From Candidatus Woesearchaeota archaeon CG11_big_fil_rev_8_21_14_0_20_43_8 (GTDB taxonomy: Archaea > Nanobdellota > Nanobdellia > Woesearchaeales > CG08-08-20-14): a DNA stretch of 6,278 bases. Position 1 is the stretch's first letter. Every line of letters begins with the position of its first letter. The stretch lies in assembly GCA_002762705.1 (NCBI GenBank), contig PCVE01000098.1, forward strand, positions 1-6,278, given 5' to 3'. Under the pieces are notes generated by a model. That model made no database searches and was not told where the DNA came from. It worked only from the letters and a program-made list of their open reading frames with translations. A program made the translations under genes and the position numbers. This document shows, piece by piece, positions 1-6,278 of the stretch.

Positions 1-11
1 AGTGTTGGGGA

Positions 12-19
12 TTTATATA
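12..19 (+). promoter_or_regulatory. Archaeal TATA box of the surface-protein gene
   Basis: TTTATATA is preceded by a G-rich purine stretch (GGGGA) that could act as a weak BRE. An archaeal TATA box sits about 24-31 bases before the transcription start, so transcription would begin near base 41-44 and leave a leader of about 40 bases. That leader would contain the Shine-Dalgarno site at 68-75. The position is consistent with a promoter, but the sequence upstream of the window is missing and A/T-rich matches arise by chance. Confidence 0.45.
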
Positions 20-67
20 TGACTTAACAGCACCAGTATACACATAAGTATATTAGAATACATCAAA

Positions 68-75
68 AGGAGATG
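68..75 (+). promoter_or_regulatory. Shine-Dalgarno site deciding the start at 82
   Basis: AGGAGATG matches the archaeal anti-Shine-Dalgarno complement AGGAGGTG with one mismatch. The ATG at 73-75 lies inside this element and directly abuts GGAG, so it is badly placed as a start. The in-frame ATG at 82 lies 6 bases after the element (9 after GGAG), which is normal spacing. This favours a protein beginning MRPPLIRALL. Confidence 0.65.
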
Positions 76-81
76 GAAAGA

Positions 82-1065
82 ATGAGACCCCCATTGATAC
101 GCGCCCTATTGTTTGGATTGATATTGATCATTGGCTGCCTGCATGTATACGCAAACCCGCTTGATATCAGCAATTTCAGGATATATGTAAATGACGAAAA
201 AGTAGATCCAGGTCAGATCATTGTCGGACCTGGTCAGCAGATAGAGATTGTGCTGAAACTTGAGAATCTGGTCGACCAGGACATCGAAGATATCACAATC
301 ACTGCTATGATCGATGACATTGATGATGGAGATGAGATAGAGACAGAATCAGATGAATTCGATCTTGAGCCAGGTGACACAGAGACAGTCAGATTATACC
401 TTGATATCCCGGATTTTGTCGATGAAGATAGCTATGAGTTATCAGTGTCTGTCGAAGCTGAATATGAAGATGGAAACGATGTCGCGATAGATGATATCAA
501 GCAGACGGTCGATATCTCTTTAGAGAGATACGATGTGAAGATGGATGCAGTATTCGCTGATGAGAATCTGCTCTGTGATGAGGATGGCACTTTGACTGTG
601 ACTGTGAAGAACATCGGAAAAAAGGATATAGATCGACTTCAAGTCCTTGTCAAGAATGAGGAACTTGGGATCTATATATTGAGCGATACGATAGAACTAG
701 AAAGAGAAGGATCAAGTTCGCTTGATTTTCAGTTCACAGTGCCTGAAGGGATAATCCCTGGCGACAGCCAATTCACGATTATGTCTTCATATCAAGGCAA
801 GACAGATGATGATCCGATCGTCGCAGTGCTGAAAACTGATTGCGAACAGAAAATGACTATGATCAAAGCAGAGACAAAAGTCGATGAGGTAGAGACAATC
901 ATACTGTCCGAAAGCAAGGCACTATCAGAAAGCAAGGTTACTGGAAGGATGGCATTTGATACGATGGATGTCATAGATGAATACAAAGATGTGTTCGCTG
1001 TATCGACAATAATCATGTTCACTCTGCTTGTGCTGATATTCTTTCAGATCACTAGGAAGAAGTGA
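82..1065 (+). CDS. Secreted, C-terminally anchored CARDB-like surface protein (putative S-layer-like)
   Basis: Predicted envelope protein of 327 residues; its exact role is unknown. An N-terminal signal peptide (basic RALL, hydrophobic core at about 9-20) ends in VYA before Asn25, a good signal peptidase I site. An acidic beta-rich domain follows (about 27-150, with runs such as DDIDDGDE and the turn EPGDTE). A second CARDB-like domain (about 151-254) carries the typical TLTVTVKNIG strand and has cysteines at 165 and 254 near its two ends. A charged stalk (255-303) leads to one membrane helix (about 304-324) and a TRKK cytoplasmic tail, so the bulk faces outside. This layout resembles proteins annotated as putative S-layer proteins in DPANN archaea (recalled resemblance, not searched). 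The start at 82 is chosen over ATG 73 because the latter is part of the Shine-Dalgarno site. An IIGC at residues 16-19 is a possible but less likely lipobox. The gene appears to be transcribed alone, since the next gene has its own promoter. Confidence 0.8.
   Translation: MRPPLIRALLFGLILIIGCLHVYANPLDISNFRIYVNDEKVDPGQIIVGPGQQIEIVLKLENLVDQDIEDITITAMIDDIDDGDEIETESDEFDLEPGDTETVRLYLDIPDFVDEDSYELSVSVEAEYEDGNDVAIDDIKQTVDISLERYDVKMDAVFADENLLCDEDGTLTVTVKNIGKKDIDRLQVLVKNEELGIYILSDTIELEREGSSSLDFQFTVPEGIIPGDSQFTIMSSYQGKTDDDPIVAVLKTDCEQKMTMIKAETKVDEVETIILSESKALSESKVTGRMAFDTMDVIDEYKDVFAVSTIIMFTLLVLIFFQITRKK
904..939 (+). repeat. Two-copy 18-base tandem repeat in the stalk region
   Basis: Two adjacent 18-base units (904-921 and 922-939) encode LSESKA and LSESKV in the stalk before the membrane helix. 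They share GAAAGCAAGG exactly and differ mainly at synonymous third positions (CTG/CTA, TCC/TCA). An old in-frame duplication of six codons is the simplest reading. Confidence 0.5.
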
Positions 1066-1114
1066 AAGCCGATTTTATATGTATTATGGTTTAAAAACAG
1101 ATGTCCCACCATGT

Positions 1115-1129
1115 CAGAAACTTTAAATA
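1115..1129 (+). promoter_or_regulatory. BRE plus TATA box of the glycosyltransferase gene (leaderless start)
   Basis: CAGAAAC at 1115-1121 resembles an archaeal BRE, and TTTAAATA at 1122-1129 is a near-consensus TATA box. The usual spacing puts transcription initiation at about 1151-1155, on or within two bases of the ATG at 1154. The mRNA would then be leaderless. No Shine-Dalgarno sequence lies before this ATG, which agrees with that reading. Confidence 0.7.
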
Positions 1130-1153
1130 ACCACTCCTTCATCCAATCAAAGT

Positions 1154-3022
1154 ATGGTTTTTTTGTTGACATCTAAACGGATGAATAAAGATAGATCCGA
1201 TATAAAAGAGAACATCATTAATCCAAGCACCAAATGTAGAAAAAGATATCATCTCTGGCCTCTTGGGGTTCTATTCATGATCTATGCAGTTATACGCGCC
1301 ATTCGGCTTGGTGCATCTGAGTTTGGTGATGCCACATTGTATGCTGCTTTTTTCGAAAATGTGTTCCAAAATACTGGTGGAGGACACACACCACTTGTAC
1401 ATATCATGCACAACCTTTTTTTCGCACTGTTCGGAGTGCATAATTATAGTTTTCGCTTATTCCCTTTCATCCTTTCATTATTTAGTTTCGTCTTTGTATA
1501 TCTGATAGCGAAAAGATATTTTTCAAGAAATACTGCATTTATAGCTTTATTTATGCTGACATTCCTGCCATGGCATGTCTTTTCATCCACAAGCGCAAAT
1601 GTACCGTGGGAACAGTTAAGTTTTTTTGTTCTATCAGGACTCTATTTCCTTTTACGGTATACAGAAACAGAGAACTGGAGATATGCCGGATATAGTGCTA
1701 CCTTGATAAGTCTAGCAGTGCTAGCATATGAATCTGCCGTCATTTTTTTAGGTGTTGTCTTCTTTGTGGAATTCATACGGAAACGAAAGTTTTTCAAAGC
1801 AGTCAAGCTAGCTTCATTTTATTTTCTATTTGTCATTGCCGGACTGATCATTTTTTTCATCATTGATTATATATTTAGAGATTTTATAGATGTGACTGCT
1901 GTATTCATGGGTTCCGTCATGACAAATGCGACTGGATATATCGGTATTGGATTAAAGGATATAATATTCAAGGTACCTTTCGGTTTTTTACCAATCCTAT
2001 TCTGGGCTGGCCCGATGATTGTGATTATTATTATATTATATGTCTTAAAGCATATCAAAACTATTACTAAACCTGTACCAAGATCATATCTTTTGACTTT
2101 TCTACTGACTTTTTTCATATTCTATAGCCTTATCATCCCTATAATCAATGGATACCGTGAAAAGTATCTTGCCGTCCTGATCCCAGTCATAGTCATTCTC
2201 ACGGCAGATTATATTATCACTTTCTTTGTGGGATTAAAACTCAGACCAACAAGATACCAGTTAATCATCATCTGCCTTATATCAGCCATCCTTTTAGGGA
2301 TATCTATCGCCATCATGATGGGCCTTAATACTGAACGAAACATCATCTCAATCAATCGGCTTGATTTATTGATAGCCCATTCAAGTTCTTTTCCACCTGA
2401 TTGGGATTTCCCGCTTTCAAACGGTGCTGATAACAATGCGGGTATGCTGATCAATATGAAAGTTGTATTTTTTTCATACATTGCATTTATCGGCATCATT
2501 TCATATGTTGCTTTCTTTTTCTGGTCTAGAAAAATAATTGACACAAAACCATACAATGCCATTATAGCAAGCCTTTTTCTCATCGCATTGATAATTGGAT
2601 TAGGTTTCAATGTTTTCATCCTCAATGAATATCTATTCCACCCAACATCTCCAGACTATGAAAAAGTAGGCACTGAAATACAAGATTATTTTCTCAAAAA
2701 CACCCTTGAAAAACCGATATATAATATTGGATTCTCGAATTATCGATACTATCTCACGAAAAAATATTGCACAGACATCTGGCAATCTGACTGCCAAGGT
2801 CTAAAACAATTCGACCCGCTCGAAAAAGATCCAGATAAGATTGATACATTTGCACAACAACTACACGATGAAGGCGGTACTGTGATCTTCATAGATGTGA
2901 GGCTGATTGATCGAGAAGGCAAGTTATTCAATCTTCTCGAAAGTTGTACAACGCTAAAAGAGTTCTCAGATAAAGGAGTATTACTTGGCAAGATATATGA
3001 CTGTAGCAATCTCAAGCAATGA
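1154..3022 (+). CDS. GT-C membrane glycosyltransferase, GT39/PMT_2-like
   Basis: Probable polytopic transferase of 622 residues that uses a polyprenyl-phosphate-linked sugar at the outer face of the membrane; acceptor and sugar are unknown. About eleven to twelve hydrophobic helices run from residue 35 to 490. The first outer loop carries the acidic motif SEFGDATLYA (55-64), where GT-C enzymes place the catalytic Asp/Glu. It is followed by HTPLVHIMHNLFFALFG (78-94) and then FRLFPFILSL (100-109), the PPL...lfG...RlpsalfgLl pattern of PMT_2 enzymes. GYREKYLAVLIPVIVIL (333-349) matches the family's R-x-RYllpllP helix. Residues 491-622 form a soluble tail, predicted outside, with cysteines at 539, 547, 598 and 617. 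The 1154 start fits the promoter at 1122; Met10 at 1181 lacks a Shine-Dalgarno site. Seven Ts follow the start codon. An oligosaccharyltransferase or a pure flippase is less likely. The family call is good; ArnT-like versus protein mannosyltransferase cannot be settled. Confidence 0.8.
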   Translation: MVFLLTSKRMNKDRSDIKENIINPSTKCRKRYHLWPLGVLFMIYAVIRAIRLGASEFGDATLYAAFFENVFQNTGGGHTPLVHIMHNLFFALFGVHNYSFRLFPFILSLFSFVFVYLIAKRYFSRNTAFIALFMLTFLPWHVFSSTSANVPWEQLSFFVLSGLYFLLRYTETENWRYAGYSATLISLAVLAYESAVIFLGVVFFVEFIRKRKFFKAVKLASFYFLFVIAGLIIFFIIDYIFRDFIDVTAVFMGSVMTNATGYIGIGLKDIIFKVPFGFLPILFWAGPMIVIIIILYVLKHIKTITKPVPRSYLLTFLLTFFIFYSLIIPIINGYREKYLAVLIPVIVILTADYIITFFVGLKLRPTRYQLIIICLISAILLGISIAIMMGLNTERNIISINRLDLLIAHSSSFPPDWDFPLSNGADNNAGMLINMKVVFFSYIAFIGIISYVAFFFWSRKIIDTKPYNAIIASLFLIALIIGLGFNVFILNEYLFHPTSPDYEKVGTEIQDYFLKNTLEKPIYNIGFSNYRYYLTKKYCTDIWQSDCQGLKQFDPLEKDPDKIDTFAQQLHDEGGTVIFIDVRLIDREGKLFNLLESCTTLKEFSDKGVLLGKIYDCSNLKQ

Positions 3023-3052
3023 TAAAAGACACATCAGAATCAACGAGTGGCT

Positions 3053-4561
3053 TTATTCATCATCCCTGCCTGCAGCAAAGGATATGACTTCAAGACCTGC
3101 GAACAGAAGACGTCGGATATCTGTAAAAGATCGTATGGAGATAAGCCGTTTAAACACATAGCTAGGTCGTAGATAGAAACTACTGTATATCTTTCGTACT
3201 GCTTTACCAACCTGCTCATCACTCAGGTCACATAATTCCTTGCTATGATATCCTTGTGTATGAAGTGTCGACAGATCAGAATCAGTGCCATCTCCGATGC
3301 TAGTGTCCTTTTTCTTCACCATCTCAAAGATCTCTGTGCCAGGATAAGGAGTAAATGCGCCAGCAGTCAAAGTTGTCGGTCCAATCTCCTTTAGGAATTC
3401 TATTGTGCGTCTCACGGTCTCAGAAGTCTCACCTATGCATCCAACCATAGTGTGAGCATGTGTATCAAGACCAACCTCATGCGTCCACTTGAATGTCTTT
3501 TTTGTCATATTCACATCGATACCTTTATGAATATTATTGAGAATCTCTTGCACACCAGATTCAACACCGAATTTTATGGTGTGACAACCAGCATCTTTCA
3601 TGATCTTCATCGTCTTTTTGTCAAGATTTCCTACTCTGGCATTGCATATCCATGCCATATCCAGTTTTTTCTTGATTATCAGATCGCATATATCCACTAG
3701 TCTTTTCCGATGCGCGGTGAATGTCTCATCGCGGAAAAAGATCTCCCTATAACCCATCTTATATAACACAACCATCTCATTGACCACACTTTCTGCGCTT
3801 CGGAACCTGAGCACATTGCCATAGAAAGATGGTGATGAACAGAAATTACATCTTCCTGGACAGCCGCGCGAGGTGACCATCGTAGTCCAAGGCAATCTTC
3901 TCACAAGCGGATTGAAATAAGCATACATCTTGATGTGTTCTCTATTGATAAAAGGCATGTCATCTAAATCTTTTATGAACGGGTAAGGTGGATTGATCTT
4001 GATACCTTTAGAGGTACGGAATCCAAGCCCCCCGATAGAACTCACATCATTTCCTTTGCGATATGCCCTCACGAAATCACGCAGTATATATTCTGGTTCT
4101 TTCATCACAATATAATCTATGCTGTCTTCCAAAAGAGAGCTTTCTGGAAGGAAAGTGACATGTGATCCATACGATAAGATCACTAAGTCTCTTTTATCTT
4201 TTACAGCATCATCTTTCAATTCTCGCATTGTCTGTGCGTCTTCTTTAAAACTCATCGTAGATGTCGGAAAGATTATTATTTGTGGTTTCACTTCGGAAAC
4301 TTTTTTCCGCACAATCTCAAAAGAAAGATCATCTGCCTGAGAATCCAGAAGTATCATCTCATTCTCAGGTTCATTTTCTAGCACTGTAGCAATCTGCAGA
4401 AGAGTGGTCGGCGGAAATTTAGCGGCGGCAATACGCTTGCCCTTGCACCAGCACCCATATACCAGGTCTCTCACTACGTTCTTTGCGTGTCGACTAGGAG
4501 GATTAAGGACCACCACACGACATCTTTCAGATTTTTTCTTTGGATTTTTTTTTGTCCGCAT
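3053..4561 (-). CDS. B12-binding-domain radical SAM protein (BchE/HpnJ/HpnP-like class)
   Basis: Predicted cobalamin- and [4Fe-4S]-dependent radical enzyme of 502 residues; substrate unknown. A basic N-terminus (KKNPKKK) precedes a Rossmann-type B12-binding domain (about 14-170) with VVVLNPPS, LLDSQADDLSF and YGSHVTFLPE. The radical SAM barrel follows: the cluster motif CPGRCNFC has Cys234, Cys238 and Cys241 (bases 3839-3862). After it come FFRDETFT (275-282), the MAWICNAR strand (302-309), IKFGVESG (329-336) and TPYPGTEIFE (404-413), all in the usual order. The canonical B12 DxHxxG motif is absent, as in BchE-type relatives. Family members carry out methylations, cyclisations and rearrangements in lipid, tetrapyrrole and natural-product pathways. 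ATG at 4561 is two bases after the amidotransferase stop. A TTG at 4567 overlaps that stop (TTGA) and would add two residues. No clear Shine-Dalgarno site is seen, so translational coupling is likely. Confidence 0.85.
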   Translation of the reverse strand: MRTKKNPKKKSERCRVVVLNPPSRHAKNVVRDLVYGCWCKGKRIAAAKFPPTTLLQIATVLENEPENEMILLDSQADDLSFEIVRKKVSEVKPQIIIFPTSTMSFKEDAQTMRELKDDAVKDKRDLVILSYGSHVTFLPESSLLEDSIDYIVMKEPEYILRDFVRAYRKGNDVSSIGGLGFRTSKGIKINPPYPFIKDLDDMPFINREHIKMYAYFNPLVRRLPWTTMVTSRGCPGRCNFCSSPSFYGNVLRFRSAESVVNEMVVLYKMGYREIFFRDETFTAHRKRLVDICDLIIKKKLDMAWICNARVGNLDKKTMKIMKDAGCHTIKFGVESGVQEILNNIHKGIDVNMTKKTFKWTHEVGLDTHAHTMVGCIGETSETVRRTIEFLKEIGPTTLTAGAFTPYPGTEIFEMVKKKDTSIGDGTDSDLSTLHTQGYHSKELCDLSDEQVGKAVRKIYSSFYLRPSYVFKRLISIRSFTDIRRLLFAGLEVISFAAGRDDE

Positions 4562-4563
4562 CT

Positions 4564-6278
4564 TCAAAGCAACCGATCTAAGTCCAATATTGGTTTTTTA
4601 ACGTCATTTTCTATATAAAGCTTGTGCCAGATAGATAATGTCAAAAGAGACCATAACTGCCTGCTATGGACCAGATTTGAAGAGCCTCGTCTGTTGAGAA
4701 GCTTCTTTGTATAACTTTTTCTAAAAAGAGTATCCACAATCTTGCTAGAACCGATGGCCTGTTTTGCAATATCACGTATGCCTTTTCCGAACCATGAATC
4801 GATCGGAATATAGAATGGATGTTTCTTACGTTGTATTATCTCTTTTGGAACCATACCTGCTGCCGCTTTTTTCAATATCAGCTTATCGATCTTATAATGT
4901 CTTGGCATTGTCGCAGAGAATTCTATGAGCCGGATATCCAACAAAGGCACTCTTGATTCTATGGAATGTGCCATAGTCATCTTATCAAGACGCGTCAGAA
5001 TATAATCTGGCAACCATGTATTGTTCTCACGCAGGAATACTTGATCTAAAAAACAGGTTCTATTGTCAGTGAACCACCTGTTGCCGACTTTTTTTGATAT
5101 ATCATCTTTTGCGATACTCTGTTTCCATCTTTCAGTTAATACGCATTTTTTCTCGGCCTCTGAAAACACCGAGATCAGATTCAGATAGCTTTTGGTCCTG
5201 CTTTCTGCGTCTCTTACAAATTCTACTAATCGTTCACGGCCTTCAACACCAAGAGACGAAGGATAATTAAACACTTTGTCAAGCATGGCAATAGGAATAG
5301 TCCTGATGATCGGTGGGAAAAGACCTCTTCTTAACATAGCAGGAATAGGGCGCACATATCTTTCAAGCTTGTTTATCATCCCGTATTGGACATATCCGCC
5401 AAATATTTCATCACCACCTTCTCCACTCTGATTGACGACGACCCATTTTCTTGCGAATTCAGAAAGTAGCATAGTAGGTATTGTCGTGGCATCTGATATG
5501 GGCTCATCCAGGTGCCATATGACTTTAGGGATAGTTTTGACTGATTCAGGTCCTATGAATATCTCATGATGATCTGTCCCAAAATGCTCCGCTGCATTCC
5601 TGGCATGGTTCATCTCACCAGAATGATCTTCGTAATCACCAAATCCTATTGAGAATGTCTTTATCTGTTCTTCCTGATCAGACAACGATCTTGCTTTTTT
5701 CATGAACGCAAGCACAGCGGTCGAATCCAGACCTCCTGAGAGATACACTCCTAACGGCACATCACTCATCATCTGCTCATCCACTGAATCCAAAAGCATC
5801 TTTCTGAGTTTTTTGACATAATGAGCTTCTCCCAGATCACCTTTATCTTGCACTGCTAATGTATAATATTTTTTGATCTCTATTTTTCCGCGATGGAAAG
5901 TCAGATAGCTTCCTGGGCAAAGTTTCTTGATGTTATCAAAGAGTGTATCTTCTCCAGGAATATACCTGAATGAAAGATAATCATTCACGACGCGCTTGCA
6001 TATATTACGTCTGACAGATGGATGTAGAAGGATTGATTTTATTTCAGATGCGAATATAATGTCTTTTCCATCATAATGATAATAAAGTGGTTTGACACCT
6101 ATGTGATCTCTCGCTAAAAATAACTGTTTCTTATTTCGATCATAGATCGCAAATGCAAATATCCCTCGAAAATGATTCACACATGAAGACCCATACTGTT
6201 CATATGCATGGACTATGACTTCTGTATCTGTTTCGCTCATGAATCGATGCCCTTTTTTCTCCAGCTCTTCCCTGAGCT
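4564..6278 (-). CDS. asnB: AsnB-type glutamine-dependent asparagine synthase/amidotransferase, N-terminus cut by window edge
   Basis: Converts Asp, Gln and ATP to Asn, or amidates another carboxylate such as a sugar acid. The reading frame stays open to the right edge: upstream of the ATG at 6240 it reads LREELEKKGHRF, typical AsnB sequence following NGEIYNY. That ATG is therefore internal, and roughly 70-80 residues, including catalytic Cys2, lie outside the window. Counting from Met6240, the glutaminase remnant shows SETDTEV (2-8), GIFAFAIYD (26-34) and RDHIGVKPLYY (44-54). The synthetase domain has the PP-loop SGGLDS (168-173), HLDEPISDATTIP (243-255), SGEGGDEIFGGY (272-283), the LDKMTMAHSIESRVPLLD stretch (418-435) and RKKHPFYIPIDSW (471-483). 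All ATP-site motifs are intact. It is the first gene visible in a leftward operon with the radical SAM gene. AsnB homologues in envelope clusters often amidate glycans, so the symbol denotes family only. Confidence 0.9.
   Translation of the reverse strand, partial: LREELEKKGHRFMSETDTEVIVHAYEQYGSSCVNHFRGIFAFAIYDRNKKQLFLARDHIGVKPLYYHYDGKDIIFASEIKSILLHPSVRRNICKRVVNDYLSFRYIPGEDTLFDNIKKLCPGSYLTFHRGKIEIKKYYTLAVQDKGDLGEAHYVKKLRKMLLDSVDEQMMSDVPLGVYLSGGLDSTAVLAFMKKARSLSDQEEQIKTFSIGFGDYEDHSGEMNHARNAAEHFGTDHHEIFIGPESVKTIPKVIWHLDEPISDATTIPTMLLSEFARKWVVVNQSGEGGDEIFGGYVQYGMINKLERYVRPIPAMLRRGLFPPIIRTIPIAMLDKVFNYPSSLGVEGRERLVEFVRDAESRTKSYLNLISVFSEAEKKCVLTERWKQSIAKDDISKKVGNRWFTDNRTCFLDQVFLRENNTWLPDYILTRLDKMTMAHSIESRVPLLDIRLIEFSATMPRHYKIDKLILKKAAAGMVPKEIIQRKKHPFYIPIDSWFGKGIRDIAKQAIGSSKIVDTLFRKSYTKKLLNRRGSSNLVHSRQLWSLLTLSIWHKLYIENDVKKPILDLDRLL

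Noticed and set aside
35..52. AGTATA direct repeat in the leader of the first gene as a possible operator
   Set aside because: Two six-base A/T-rich matches 12 bases apart are expected by chance, and no dyad symmetry supports a binding site.
212..240. Short direct repeat CC(A/T)GGTCAG at two places 21 bases apart
   Set aside because: It reflects two PGQ turns in the protein (PGQII and PGQQI). It is too short and too codon-explained to be a DNA element.
432..1022. Two minus-strand open frames (432-614 and 792-1022) inside the surface-protein gene
   Set aside because: Both are serine/threonine-rich translations of the complement of an acidic gene, with no initiation signals or family resemblance.
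1073..1080. TTTTATAT after the first gene as an alternative TATA box for the glycosyltransferase
   Set aside because: It would start transcription near 1100, leaving a leader with no Shine-Dalgarno site before 1154. The box at 1122-1129 has a better BRE and spacing.
2209..2625. 138-codon minus-strand open frame inside the glycosyltransferase gene
   Set aside because: It lies wholly antisense to a well-supported membrane protein. Its sequence is the complement of hydrophobic codons, shows no recognisable domain, and has no promoter or Shine-Dalgarno site.
3040..3222. 60-codon minus-strand open frame overlapping the end of the radical SAM gene
   Set aside because: It is an alternative frame of the conserved gene and has no initiation signal of its own.
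4119..4601. Plus-strand open frames opposite the radical SAM gene (4119-4340 and 4404-4601; also 3452-3700)
   Set aside because: They are antisense to conserved radical SAM and B12-domain coding sequence and have no start signals or motifs. The second contains a phenylalanine run that is only the complement of the lysine-rich N-terminus.

Overview
The window reads as archaeal DNA of moderately low GC, with frequent ATA and AGA/AGG codons. Archaeal TATA boxes (TTTATATA, and TTTAAATA with a purine/A-rich BRE in front) precede both rightward genes. The first gene has a Shine-Dalgarno stretch matching an archaeal 16S tail, and the second looks leaderless. The acidic, C-terminally anchored CARDB-like surface protein resembles predicted S-layer-like proteins of DPANN archaea (Woesearchaeota/Pacearchaeota type). 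That lineage is an inference from family resemblance and was not tested. No RNA genes, CRISPR arrays, insertion sequences or long repeats were seen.

Layout: bases 1-1065 carry a promoter, a Shine-Dalgarno site and a 327-residue secreted, membrane-anchored surface protein. Bases 1066-1153 hold the promoter of the next gene. Bases 1154-3022 encode a polytopic GT-C (GT39/PMT_2-like) glycosyltransferase with a cysteine-containing C-terminal tail outside the membrane. A 30-base gap separates its stop from that of the converging leftward pair. That pair is a class-B-type cobalamin-binding radical SAM protein (3053-4561), preceded on the minus strand by an AsnB-type asparagine synthase/amidotransferase (4564 to the right edge). 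The amidotransferase is cut by the window edge, so its N-terminus and catalytic Cys are not visible.

An exported surface protein, a lipid-linked-sugar membrane glycosyltransferase, an AsnB-type amidotransferase and a B12 radical SAM enzyme together fit an envelope or glycan/lipid-modification locus. A plausible reading is that the amidotransferase and radical SAM enzyme modify a sugar or lipid precursor, and the GT-C enzyme transfers a sugar from a polyprenyl-phosphate donor outside the membrane. Only the family assignments are firm; substrates are unknown, and AsnB could simply be making asparagine. Each gene belongs to a known family. The most unusual aspect is the tight pairing of AsnB with the B12 radical SAM gene.
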